Assembly (NCBI GenBank): GCA_937927335.1
Contig: CALBDU010000003.1
Location: forward strand, 1-8,961
Origin: an uncultured Clostridium sp.
Lineage (GTDB): Bacteria; Bacillota; Clostridia; Clostridiales; Clostridiaceae
Direction of reading: 5' to 3'
DNA: 8,961 bases
In this document: positions 1 to 5,504 of the stretch, one piece after another
Layout: each line of letters starts with the position of its first letter
How positions within the stretch are numbered: position 1 is the stretch's first letter
Notes under the pieces: generated by a model
The model's input: only the letters and a program-made list of their open reading frames with translations
Database searches by the model: none
Told to the model about the DNA's origin: nothing
Program-made: the position numbers and the translations under genes

Positions 1-121
1 AAATAGTACAAGAAATTTTCATCAAAAATTATTGACTTTTATTAGCTGGTCTAAAGTTTTTCTATTTTATATTATATCATTATACTTTAACTTTAATCAT
101 TTTTATATTGCAAATTTAAAA
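1..121. other. AT-rich intergenic edge left of yerC, no gene seen
   Basis: I see no coding region in this stretch. It lies downstream of the yerC terminator, so on the minus strand it could be the leader or promoter of the next gene outside the window. The minus strand carries TATAAT-like boxes around 70-84, but none has a good -35 box at the usual distance. In B. subtilis the genes after yerC are pcrB, pcrA and ligA; whether that holds here cannot be seen. Confidence 0.4.
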
Positions 122-140
122 GTGCCGGCAAAACCGGCAC
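122..140 (-). terminator. Intrinsic terminator of yerC
   Basis: A perfect 7-bp GC-rich stem (GTGCCGG / CCGGCAC) with a five-base loop starts five bases after the yerC stop codon. On the minus strand it is followed by TTTTAAATTT, a usable U-tract. On the plus strand it is followed by AATACTATTT, so it probably acts mainly in the minus direction. Confidence 0.85.
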
Positions 141-144
141 AATA

Positions 145-462
145 CTATTTATCTTTTTCCTTTTCTTTTTCTTCCATTCTGTTAAGAATTATCTGATAGC
201 CGTCGCTTCCATAGTGAAGGCACCTGTTTACCCTGCTTATGGTTGCTGTGCTTGCCCCAGTGGCAGCTGCAATTTCGAGGTAGGTTTTTTTATCCTTCAG
301 CATCTTAGCTACAATTATTCTTTGCTCCAAAGCCTTTATTTCATTAATTGTACAGATATCATCAAAAAATCTGTAACATTCTTCCCTGGTCTCTAGCGCC
401 AGAAAGGCATCACACAAAAAATCCATTTCTTTTCCCTCAAGTTTGGACTGATATTGCACCAT
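145..462 (-). CDS. yerC: YerC/YecD family TrpR-related DNA-binding protein
   Basis: This encodes a 105-aa cytoplasmic protein of the YerC/YecD family, related to the tryptophan repressor TrpR. The diagnostic core is present: an ECYRFFDDICTINEIKALEQR segment in the first half (about residues 29-49), then a helix-turn-helix around residues 60-82 with TYLEIAAATGASTATISRVN and the family signature CLHYGSDGY. Members are presumed transcription repressors; I recall a proposed link to histidine biosynthesis control in Firmicutes but cannot confirm it here. The ATG at 462 is chosen because GGGGAG (471-476) sits eight bases upstream. An in-frame ATG at 495 has no ribosome binding site. It has its own promoter at 543-571 and a 22-base palindrome between promoter and gene, which suggests autoregulation. 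The C-terminus is a lysine/glutamate tail (EEKEKEKDK). Identification of the family is firm; the regulon is unknown. Confidence 0.93.
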   Translation of the reverse strand: MVQYQSKLEGKEMDFLCDAFLALETREECYRFFDDICTINEIKALEQRIIVAKMLKDKKTYLEIAAATGASTATISRVNRCLHYGSDGYQIILNRMEEKEKEKDK

Positions 463-504
463 AAGTTCATCTCCCCAAAATTTACATTTTATCAATTCAC
501 TTTA

Positions 505-526
505 ACAATTTAATTAATTAAATTGT
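505..526. promoter_or_regulatory. 22-base perfect palindrome, candidate operator of yerC
   Basis: The two 11-base half-sites ACAATTTAATT and AATTAAATTGT are exact reverse complements with no spacer. The element starts about ten bases downstream of the predicted yerC transcription start and ends 43 bases before the start codon. TrpR-like proteins bind palindromes as dimers, so autoregulation is a reasonable inference. The site contains only two G/C pairs, so low complexity is an alternative explanation. Confidence 0.45.
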
Positions 527-542
527 AACATTTAATTTCATA

Positions 543-571
543 ATTATCTACATTTTATAAAAATAAATCAA
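543..571 (-). promoter_or_regulatory. Predicted sigma-A promoter of yerC
   Basis: On the minus strand a -35 box TTGATT (566-571) and a -10 box GATAAT (543-548) are separated by exactly 17 bases. The predicted start point is near 536, giving a leader of about 75 bases. The promoter begins right after the hairpin terminator at 580-607. Confidence 0.65.
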
Positions 572-579
572 ATATGAAA

Positions 580-607
580 AGACAGCCCATTGGGGAATAG
601 GCTGTCT
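580..607 (-). terminator. Intrinsic terminator (rsuA transcript and/or candidate sRNA)
   Basis: An 8-bp perfect stem AGACAGCC / GGCTGTCT encloses a 12-base loop TATTCCCCAATG. On the minus strand it runs into TTTTCATATTTG, a moderate U-tract; the plus strand has none. It lies about 180 bases after rsuA and just upstream of the yerC promoter, so it insulates yerC from upstream transcription. Confidence 0.7.
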
Positions 608-610
608 CCA

Positions 611-644
611 TAAATAAAAAGGGGGATATATTTCTTTTTATTTA
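611..644. repeat. 11-bp perfect inverted repeat with C/G-rich loop
   Basis: TAAATAAAAAG (611-621) and CTTTTTATTTA (634-644) are exact reverse complements. On the minus strand the 12-base loop is AAATATATCCCC; on the plus strand it is GGGGATATATTT. It forms the first hairpin of the candidate small RNA. Confidence 0.7.
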
Positions 645-657
645 TCCTTGCAAATTA

Positions 658-686
658 ATTATATTAAAATATTCCAAAAAGCACAA
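658..686 (-). promoter_or_regulatory. Possible sigma-A promoter of the candidate small RNA
   Basis: On the minus strand a perfect -10 box TATAAT (658-663) follows a partial -35 box TTGTGC (681-686) at a 17-base spacing. Only the TTG of the -35 box matches. The region between here and the rsuA stop (687-785) is very AT-rich and holds no gene I can support, and TATAAT-like strings occur by chance in such DNA. Confidence 0.35.
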
Positions 687-785
687 TAAGAATATGCAAA
701 ATTAATTGTAAATATTATATTAAGATGATTGCAATATATTCATATTTTATACATTTTTAAAATTTCTTTGAAAACAAGAATATAA

Positions 786-1502
786 TTAAATATTTTTCAG
801 AACAGATAACTCATTATCTGTTAATTCCCGATATTCCCCTTCAGCAAGAGTCTCATCCAGCATTAAAGCGCCAAAGCTTATCCTCTTCAAATAAACCACT
901 TCCTTGGCCAGGCTTTTAAACATTCTTTTAACCTGATGAAATTTCCCTTCCTGGATGGTAACTCTGGCCTCAGCACCATGTTCACCGGAGCTTATTATTT
1001 TTAACTCCCCGCTCATGCATTTGTAGCCGTCATCAAGTACAATACCCTCAGCAAAAGCATCTATGTCACTTTGATTAAGTGCCTTGTCAATTTTTGCATA
1101 GTACACTTTATCTACATGCCATTTGGGCGATATTAGCCTGTGATTCATTTCACCATCGTTAGTAAGCAGCAGTAGTCCAACCGTATCCTTATCCAGCCTG
1201 CCCACCGGAAATGGATCAAAAGCTTTGAATTCCGGAGCCAGTAGATCCACTACAGTTCTATCATAATTGTCGAAGGTAGCAGAAACCACTCCAGGAGGTT
1301 TGTTCATCATAATATATATGTATTTTTTATAATTTACAATTTCTCCCGAAACCCTTATTACAGACTTATCCGGATCAATCTGAAGCCCACTGTCCAGGGC
1401 AGTACTGCCATCCACAGAAACCTCTCCGGATTTTACAAGAGCTTTTACCTCTTTTCTTGAGCCGTAGCCCAAATTAGATAAAACCTTATCCAGTCTATCC
1501 AC
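786..1502 (-). CDS. RsuA/RluB/E/F-family rRNA pseudouridine synthase
   Basis: The 238-aa product should convert a specific uridine in rRNA to pseudouridine in the cytoplasm. An N-terminal S4 RNA-binding domain (about residues 1-60, starting DRLDKVLSNLGYGSRKE) is followed by the catalytic domain. That domain opens with MMNKPPGVVSA and carries the active-site motif GRLDKDTVGLLLLTNDG, with the catalytic Asp near residue 104, then KVYYAKI and GKFHQVKRMF. Length and layout fit RsuA (16S U516) better than the longer RluB, but the family is hard to split by eye, so no symbol is given. The GTG at 1502 is preferred because GAGAGG (1511-1516) lies eight bases upstream; the GTG at 1511 abuts that site. 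The upstream terminator at 1530-1549 separates it from the transglycosylase gene, so it is expressed by read-through or a weak promoter near 1559-1564. Complete, no oddities. Confidence 0.9.
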   Translation of the reverse strand: MDRLDKVLSNLGYGSRKEVKALVKSGEVSVDGSTALDSGLQIDPDKSVIRVSGEIVNYKKYIYIMMNKPPGVVSATFDNYDRTVVDLLAPEFKAFDPFPVGRLDKDTVGLLLLTNDGEMNHRLISPKWHVDKVYYAKIDKALNQSDIDAFAEGIVLDDGYKCMSGELKIISSGEHGAEARVTIQEGKFHQVKRMFKSLAKEVVYLKRISFGALMLDETLAEGEYRELTDNELSVLKNI

Positions 1503-1529
1503 AAATAACACCTCTCATTTATAAAAATA

Positions 1530-1549
1530 AAAGACAGCATCCTGTCTTT
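1530..1549 (-). terminator. Intrinsic terminator of the repeat-protein/transglycosylase operon
   Basis: An 8-bp perfect stem AAAGACAG / CTGTCTTT with a four-base loop is followed on the minus strand by TATTTTTAT. It begins 18 bases after the transglycosylase stop and ends 28 bases before the rsuA-family start. It probably attenuates rather than excludes transcription of the next gene, since only a weak promoter is visible between the genes. Confidence 0.7.
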
Positions 1550-1558
1550 CATTCACAT

Positions 1559-1564
1559 ATTATA
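1559..1564 (-). promoter_or_regulatory. Possible -10 box ahead of the pseudouridine synthase gene
   Basis: A TATAAT hexamer lies on the minus strand overlapping the end of the transglycosylase gene. No -35 box of quality is found 16-18 bases upstream (ATGAAA at best). A start point here would put the hairpin 1530-1549 at the extreme 5' end of the message, where it would not terminate transcription. Confidence 0.25.
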
Positions 1565-1566
1565 TC

Positions 1567-2169
1567 CTATTTTCCGTAATTTTTCATCACTTTCTGCACA
1601 TAGTTCCTGGTTTCCGCTGATAGATTTGATATTTCAAAAACCTGATCGACACCTTTTCGTTTTAAAACCCCAGGTCCGGCATTATATGCCGCCAGAGCCA
1701 ACTCTTTTGAATTACCGTACATATTAAGGAGCTCCTTTAGATATTTAGTGCCGCCATTGACATTTTGGCTTACATCAAAAGAATCTGTAACCCCAAGTTC
1801 CCTGGCAGTACCAGGCATCAGCTGCATCAAGCCTTCCGCACCGGCTGAGGATTTTGCATACGGATCATAATCAGATTCCTGTTGTATCACCGCCCTGATT
1901 AAATCACTGTCTATTCCATATCTATTTGAAGCATCACTTATAGCCTGTTCGATATTTGTATTAACTCCTTGTTTATTATCAGCTTTATTATCAGCAGCAT
2001 CACTAATCAAACCTTGTCCATTACTTAAATTACGTTTGGACATAGCTTCGGTAAGACTTTGCAGAACAAGCTGGAAGGAATCATTATCACCAGCCATCTC
2101 CTCGAAGACCTTTGTCATTAACTGAAGCTGCAGAGCACTGTCAACAGCTGTGGAATCGTTAACCTTCAT
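1567..2169 (-). CDS. Lytic transglycosylase (SLT/goose-type lysozyme-like) domain protein
   Basis: The 200-aa protein has an N-terminal helical region of about 70 residues of unknown role, a short linker with a duplicated ADNK unit, and a C-terminal SLT domain (about residues 75-198). The domain shows DLIRAVIQQESDYDPYAKS with the catalytic Glu near residue 98, then GAEGLMQLMPGTARELGV and ALAAYNAGPGVL, all classical for peptidoglycan-cleaving lytic transglycosylases. These enzymes cut the MurNAc-GlcNAc bond to give 1,6-anhydroMurNAc. No signal peptide or membrane segment is visible, which is odd for an enzyme acting on the wall; export by another route or a phage/flagellar-like assembly role is possible. 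The ATG at 2169 is chosen because GAGGT sits six bases upstream; a GTG at 2175 overlaps that site. It follows the repeat-protein gene by 13 bases and is very probably co-transcribed with it. Confidence 0.9.
   Translation of the reverse strand: MKVNDSTAVDSALQLQLMTKVFEEMAGDNDSFQLVLQSLTEAMSKRNLSNGQGLISDAADNKADNKQGVNTNIEQAISDASNRYGIDSDLIRAVIQQESDYDPYAKSSAGAEGLMQLMPGTARELGVTDSFDVSQNVNGGTKYLKELLNMYGNSKELALAAYNAGPGVLKRKGVDQVFEISNLSAETRNYVQKVMKNYGK
1972..1995. repeat. 12-base perfect tandem duplication in the transglycosylase gene
   Basis: TTTATTATCAGC occurs twice in direct succession (1972-1983 and 1984-1995). It is in frame and encodes the repeated tetrapeptide ADNK in the linker ahead of the catalytic domain. 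A multiple of three bases, it keeps the frame whatever the copy number, so linker length may vary among strains. Confidence 0.85.
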
Positions 2170-2182
2170 TATCACACCTCTT

Positions 2183-3346
2183 TTATACTATATCAAAAGC
2201 ATACATGCCATAATTCTCGTAGGGCAGCCTGCTGCTGGCACTTTTCATCAGTGCCAAAATTCTATATGAACCCTTGTTAAATGGAATCATCATGTAATAA
2301 TTTTTTTTACTGTAGCTTTGTACCAGCTCCCATTGTCCATTTTCCATTATCCAAAACTCATAGACCACGTCCCGGCCTCCCTTGCACACCGCTGAAAAAG
2401 TAACTGAGCTGCCAGCATTAATTGCTTTCATATCACACCTTAGCACAGCATCAGTAATTGGATAATATTCATGAACTGTGATCCTTACTTCTTTGCTGCA
2501 GTCATAAGGTGAACTGCTGTTTATATTTTTAGCAAGGACACTAACGGAATATTGTCCGCTACATTTTGGAACAAACATATACTTTTTACTATCTACAAAG
2601 TCAGTTTCCTCAATAACATGTCCATTAATTTTTAATATATATTTAACCCGTACCTGATCAGTATTATTAACAATTGCTTCAAGAGCTACAGGAACAGATA
2701 CAATATGATATTCCTTCACGGGCATCAGCAAATACTCTATATCCGCCGGTATATAATCAGATACTTCTATGGGTACAACCTGAAGGCTGTCAAATTCAGC
2801 CTGGGAATACTTATCCTTGATACGAATTTCAAGCTGAAAATCACCGGTAAGCTCCGGAGTGAAATCCACCCAGCTGCAGGAGCCGTATTTTATTTCCTCA
2901 AGGTTTTCGCCGTCTTTTTTTACTATAAAGCTATACCTGATATCATTGCTGCCTGAAGCTAAGACTTTAATATGTATTTTTTCCCCTTTAACAAAATGCT
3001 TTCTATTATCCATTACAATATCATCAATAGAGACCCTGGAATCAATTTTGATTCTTTTATCAGCCTCCCTGACTTCATACTCTGTTTTCGAAACATAGTC
3101 GAAGGACTTGGAGCTATCCATCTTCCTTATCTGAACCATTATTGTATAGGTTCCATACTTATCCGGCATCCATTTCAAGGTCTTGTTCCCCGAAAAGTCA
3201 CTTAAGGTATTCCATTTTCCTTCCAATCCAATTAAAAATTTATATAAATAATCCCCCTCTGCATCAAGAGCTATTTCTATTTCTGTATTTTTATCCTGAG
3301 GGCTGTCTAAATTAAATTTTATGTTAAATTCATTCAAAGTATCCAT
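2183..3346 (-). CDS. Four-repeat triple-tyrosine (Y_Y_Y) / Ig-like domain protein
   Basis: The 387-aa protein consists of four related beta-sandwich units, roughly residues 8-92, 105-195, 204-292 and 298-387. Each shows an aromatic strand such as YKFLIG, YSFIVK, KYILKI or YEFWIM, a Trp- or aromatic-containing turn, a (Y/G)xY or GxF/GxY strand (YGTY, TGDF, SGQY, KGSY), and a closing pattern like FDYVSKTEYEV. This matches the triple-tyrosine motif domain (Y_Y_Y, Pfam PF07495), known from sensor histidine kinases and clostridial stand-alone proteins; the ligand is unknown. There is no signal peptide, membrane helix or enzymatic domain. ATG 3346 directly abuts AGGGG, so the in-frame TTG at 3337, nine bases past it, is a serious alternative start. 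The gene is first of a two-gene unit with the transglycosylase, so a role in binding wall or surface glycans is an inference from context only. Confidence 0.85.
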   Translation of the reverse strand: MDTLNEFNIKFNLDSPQDKNTEIEIALDAEGDYLYKFLIGLEGKWNTLSDFSGNKTLKWMPDKYGTYTIMVQIRKMDSSKSFDYVSKTEYEVREADKRIKIDSRVSIDDIVMDNRKHFVKGEKIHIKVLASGSNDIRYSFIVKKDGENLEEIKYGSCSWVDFTPELTGDFQLEIRIKDKYSQAEFDSLQVVPIEVSDYIPADIEYLLMPVKEYHIVSVPVALEAIVNNTDQVRVKYILKINGHVIEETDFVDSKKYMFVPKCSGQYSVSVLAKNINSSSPYDCSKEVRITVHEYYPITDAVLRCDMKAINAGSSVTFSAVCKGGRDVVYEFWIMENGQWELVQSYSKKNYYMMIPFNKGSYRILALMKSASSRLPYENYGMYAFDIV

Positions 3347-3378
3347 CCCCTGCCTAAAGAATATTAGTTCTATTTCAT

Positions 3379-3406
3379 TTTATAATATACAAAAGTATAA
3401 GTACAA
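3379..3406 (-). promoter_or_regulatory. Possible promoter of the repeat-protein/transglycosylase operon
   Basis: On the minus strand TTGTAC (3401-3406) and TATAAA (3379-3384) are 16 bases apart, with a predicted start near 3372 and a leader of about 25 bases. The -35 box matches only in TTG, so support is moderate. The region is shared with the upstream sequence of the divergent plus-strand small gene. Confidence 0.4.
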
Positions 3407-3413
3407 TTATTTT

Positions 3414-3441
3414 TTATAAAATTAAAAATCCGGGTAAAAAT
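3414..3441 (+). promoter_or_regulatory. Possible forespore sigma-F-like promoter of the small gene
   Basis: GGTAAAAAT (3433-3441) fits the Bacillus sigma-F -10 pattern GGNRANANT, and TTATA (3414-3418) fits four of five positions of GYWTA, 14 bases away. Against it, the start point would fall almost on the ribosome binding site at 3447-3453, and A-rich DNA meets this pattern easily. No good sigma-A promoter is visible for the gene either. Confidence 0.2.
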
Positions 3442-3462
3442 AACCTAAAGGAGTGTGATATT

Positions 3463-3627
3463 ATGAAGAATAAAGTTGACAGATACAATGGTGATTATCC
3501 TTATTTAAATAACGACCTGCTCATCAGCAGAGAGTATGATTTTCCAATTATCGAACGGACCAACAACGGACTTCTTTTCCCGGAAGGTCCACAAAACAGT
3601 GTAGACCTTAAGGATGTGGAGGATTAA
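3463..3627 (+). CDS. Small conserved-looking hypothetical protein, 54 aa
   Basis: This is the only plus-strand gene I can support. AAAGGAG at 3447-3453 lies nine bases before the ATG, a strong ribosome binding site, and the frame runs 54 codons to TAA. The product begins MKNKVDRYNGDYPYLNNDLL, continues with ISREYDFPIIERTNNGLLFP and ends EGPQNSVDLKDVED. It is hydrophilic and acidic at the C-terminus, with no signal peptide, membrane helix or cysteine. I do not recognise the family. Its start is divergent from the repeat-protein gene (about 116 bases between starts), and its last 20 bases overlap the 3' end of the YaiI-family gene on the other strand. The short length is below usual gene-calling cut-offs, so it is easily missed. 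Codon choice looks normal for a gene here, but that is not proof of translation. Confidence 0.7.
   Translation: MKNKVDRYNGDYPYLNNDLLISREYDFPIIERTNNGLLFPEGPQNSVDLKDVED
3584..3609. repeat. Hairpin at the stop codon of the YaiI-family gene
   Basis: AAGGTC (3584-3589) and GACCTT (3604-3609) pair, and an inner ACA/TGT extends the stem around a six-base loop. The intervening position is a G-U pair only in minus-strand RNA (a C/A mismatch in plus-strand RNA), which favours function in the YaiI transcript. No U-tract follows, so it is not a standard intrinsic terminator; it could protect the 3' end or weakly pause polymerase. Confidence 0.4.
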
Positions 3628-4066
3628 TCCTCGCACCCTCATTAATTAATTTAATCAGATTGTTATAAAGCCTTTCATCGTCCCCGGTATCTCTTTTTTT
3701 GTGGCTGGCGGTTTTTCCGCCTCCCCTTCTTATCTTGGCCGAAAGATGCCTTTCAAAAAGCAGTCTATCAATATTTTCGTTGTTGTAGATATTTCCTTTA
3801 GGGCTTATGGCAAAGGCTTTTTTACCAAGACACATAGCAGCTACGCCATAATCCTGGGTTACTACTATATCACCCGGCAAGGTTTCATTGGCAACGGCAA
3901 TATCCACGCTTTGAAATCCGCTGTCCATATAAACAACTTTACTATAGCTGCTGCCTATCACATGGTTTATATCGCAATAGATTATTACTTCCAGATTATA
4001 TTTCTTTGCAGCATTTTCAATTATATCTTTTCCAGGACAAGCGTCCCCATCCACTATTATTCTCAT
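3608..4066 (-). CDS. YaiI/YqxD (DUF188) family protein
   Basis: The 152-aa product matches the UPF0178/YaiI/YqxD family, a small PIN-like fold of unknown biochemical function found across bacteria; length is usual. It begins MRIIVDGDACPGKDIIENAA, with the acidic DGDACP motif at residues 6-11, and carries VVTQDYGVAAMCLGKKAFAI near the middle and a basic RHLSAKIRRGGGKTASHKKR segment near the end, all typical of the family. The acidic residues resemble nuclease metal ligands but activity is not established. The ATG at 4066 overlaps the pgi stop by one base (TGATG), so translation is coupled; a GTG at 4069 is an alternative start. It is co-transcribed with pgi from the pgi promoter. Its 3' end overlaps the convergent small gene. 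Confidence 0.9.
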   Translation of the reverse strand: MRIIVDGDACPGKDIIENAAKKYNLEVIIYCDINHVIGSSYSKVVYMDSGFQSVDIAVANETLPGDIVVTQDYGVAAMCLGKKAFAISPKGNIYNNENIDRLLFERHLSAKIRRGGGKTASHKKRDTGDDERLYNNLIKLINEGARINPPHP

Positions 4067-5400
4067 CACATTTTGTCCTTATCCTCTCTGCAAGCGGAGT
4101 TTATCAACCCTAACATATTTTTTTTATACATTTCTACTCCAGGCTGATCAAAAGGATTAACATCCATAAGGTATCCGCTCATTGCACAGGCAAGTTCGAA
4201 AAAGTAAACCATATATCCATAATGATACTCTGAAATTTCAGGAATATTTATTGATATTACAGGCACATTCCCTTCCCTATGGGCAGCAACAGTGCCCATA
4301 TAGGCCTGTTTTCTTACGTAATCCAAAGATCTGCCAGCTATTAAATTAAGCCCGTCAAGATCTTTGCTGTCAGCATTTAATATAATGTCTTTTTTTGCTT
4401 TTTCTATATTAATGAAGGTTTCGAAGATTATCCTTCTGCCATCCTGGATGTATTGCCCCATAGAATGAAGATCTGTTGAAAAGTCTACAGCAGCAGGAAA
4501 TATCCCTTTTCCATCCTTTCCTTCGCTTTCTCCAAACAACTGTTTAAACCATTCTCCAAAATAGTGCATTGAAGGTTCAAAATTAGCCAGAAGCTCAATA
4601 CTCTTCCCTTTATTATAAAGAATATTCCTGATTGCTGCATATTTGTACGCGTTATTTTTATCCAATTCAGGACTTTGCATATCTAACGCCGCAGCCCTGG
4701 CTCCTGCCAATATACTATCTATGTCCAATCCCCTGCAGGCTATTGGAAGAAGTCCCACCGGAGTAAGCACAGAATATCTTCCCCCGATATCATCAGGTAT
4801 TACAAAGGTATCATATCCGTCTTCATCAGCTATAGCCTTAAGCGCACCTTTTGACTTATCTGTAGTTGCGAATATTCTCTCCCTTGCACCTTCCTTGCCG
4901 TATTTGTTTTGGAGCAGCTCCTTTAACACCCTGAAGGCAATGGCTGGTTCTGTAGTAGTTCCTGATTTGGAAATTACATTAATACAGATATCTTTATCCT
5001 TAACCACTTCCACCAGTTCCCTAAGGTAAACGGAGCTTATATTGTTACCTGCAAAAAGAATCACAGGATTATTATTTGTTCTATCAGGAACAAGGTTATA
5101 AAAGTTATGGGAAAGCATTTCAATTGCGGACCTGGCGCCAAGGTAAGAGCCTCCTACACCAATTACCACAAATACATCGCAGCTGTTCCGTATTTTTTCT
5201 GATGCCGCTTTTATTTTTTCAAGCTCATTTAGATTGTTTTTAAGAGGCAGGTCAAGCCAGCCTAAAAATTCACTACCCTTGCCATTTTTATTTTTCAGCA
5301 GGTTATGTGCAGAATTAACAACAGGCTGCATTTTATAAATTTCATCCTTGCCAAGAAACATATCAATAGTTGAAATTTCAAGATTTAATTTATCCTCCAA
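4066..5400 (-). CDS. pgi: Glucose-6-phosphate isomerase
   Basis: The 444-aa cytoplasmic enzyme interconverts glucose 6-phosphate and fructose 6-phosphate in glycolysis and gluconeogenesis. Both family signatures are present: DDIGGRYSVLTPVG around residues 203-216 and GYLMDVNPFDQPGVEMYKK near the C-terminus. The active site includes GESEGKDGKG with the catalytic Glu near residue 291 and TDLHSMGQ with the His near 312. SKSGTTTEPA is the phosphate-binding SIS motif. The length fits the short Bacillus/Clostridium form (about 450 aa). The start is taken as TTG at 5400, giving MEDKLNLEIS, because GGGAGG (5408-5413) lies seven bases upstream. An in-frame ATG at 5430 would add ten residues (MNCIFLGGYV) that read through this ribosome binding site and lacks one of its own. 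Strong promoter at 5476-5504; downstream YaiI gene is translationally coupled. Confidence 0.96.
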   Translation of the reverse strand: MEDKLNLEISTIDMFLGKDEIYKMQPVVNSAHNLLKNKNGKGSEFLGWLDLPLKNNLNELEKIKAASEKIRNSCDVFVVIGVGGSYLGARSAIEMLSHNFYNLVPDRTNNNPVILFAGNNISSVYLRELVEVVKDKDICINVISKSGTTTEPAIAFRVLKELLQNKYGKEGARERIFATTDKSKGALKAIADEDGYDTFVIPDDIGGRYSVLTPVGLLPIACRGLDIDSILAGARAAALDMQSPELDKNNAYKYAAIRNILYNKGKSIELLANFEPSMHYFGEWFKQLFGESEGKDGKGIFPAAVDFSTDLHSMGQYIQDGRRIIFETFINIEKAKKDIILNADSKDLDGLNLIAGRSLDYVRKQAYMGTVAAHREGNVPVISINIPEISEYHYGYMVYFFELACAMSGYLMDVNPFDQPGVEMYKKNMLGLINSACREDKDKM

Positions 5401-5407
5401 TACGTAA

Positions 5408-5413
5408 CCTCCC
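5408..5413 (-). promoter_or_regulatory. Ribosome binding site that fixes the pgi TTG start
   Basis: GGGAGG on the minus strand lies seven bases upstream of TTG 5400. It falls inside the extended frame from ATG 5430, which argues that the latter is not the true start. Confidence 0.75.
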
Positions 5414-5475
5414 AAAAATATACAATTCATTCAATATTAGTTATTTTAGCACATTTTACAGGATAAATACATTAT

Positions 5476-5504
5476 ATTATAAAAATTAATTTTAACAAAA
5501 TCAA
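5476..5504 (-). promoter_or_regulatory. Predicted sigma-A promoter of pgi
   Basis: On the minus strand TTGATT (5499-5504) and a perfect TATAAT (5476-5481) are 17 bases apart. The predicted start is near 5469, leaving a leader of about 70 bases. It lies downstream of the guaA terminator, so pgi is a separate transcription unit. Confidence 0.75.

Larger units (their letters stand above)
578..651 (-). ncRNA. Candidate small RNA with two C-rich hairpin loops
   Basis: A promoter-like pair at 658-686 would start a transcript near 651 that ends at the terminator 580-607, giving an RNA of about 75-80 bases. It would fold into two hairpins: an 11-bp AU-rich stem (634-644 with 611-621, TAAATAAAAAG / CTTTTTATTTA) with loop AAATATATCCCC, then the terminator hairpin with loop TATTCCCCAATG. 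Both loops end in a run of four C, the kind of motif used by Firmicute small RNAs such as RsaE/RoxS to block G-rich ribosome binding sites. No convincing small protein lies here: the frame starting ATGGAGACAGCC has no ribosome binding site. It may instead be only the 3' untranslated tail of rsuA. This is an inference from layout and folding. Confidence 0.35.

Noticed and set aside
33..38. TTGACT on the plus strand as a -35 box of a rightward promoter
   Set aside because: No -10 box at 16-18 bases (the sequence there is AGTTTT-like), and no plus-strand gene follows.
463..495. Upstream ATG extension of yerC at 495
   Set aside because: No ribosome binding site, and the 11 extra residues precede the family's usual N-terminus; GGGGAG within the extension serves ATG 462.
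544..612. Short minus-strand frame beginning ATGGAGACAGCC inside the candidate small RNA
   Set aside because: It has no ribosome binding site and its codons run through the terminator hairpin, so translation is unlikely.
3701..4147. A 148-codon plus-strand frame over the YaiI-family gene and the pgi 3' end
   Set aside because: It is antisense to two well-supported genes, with no ribosome binding site or domain signature.
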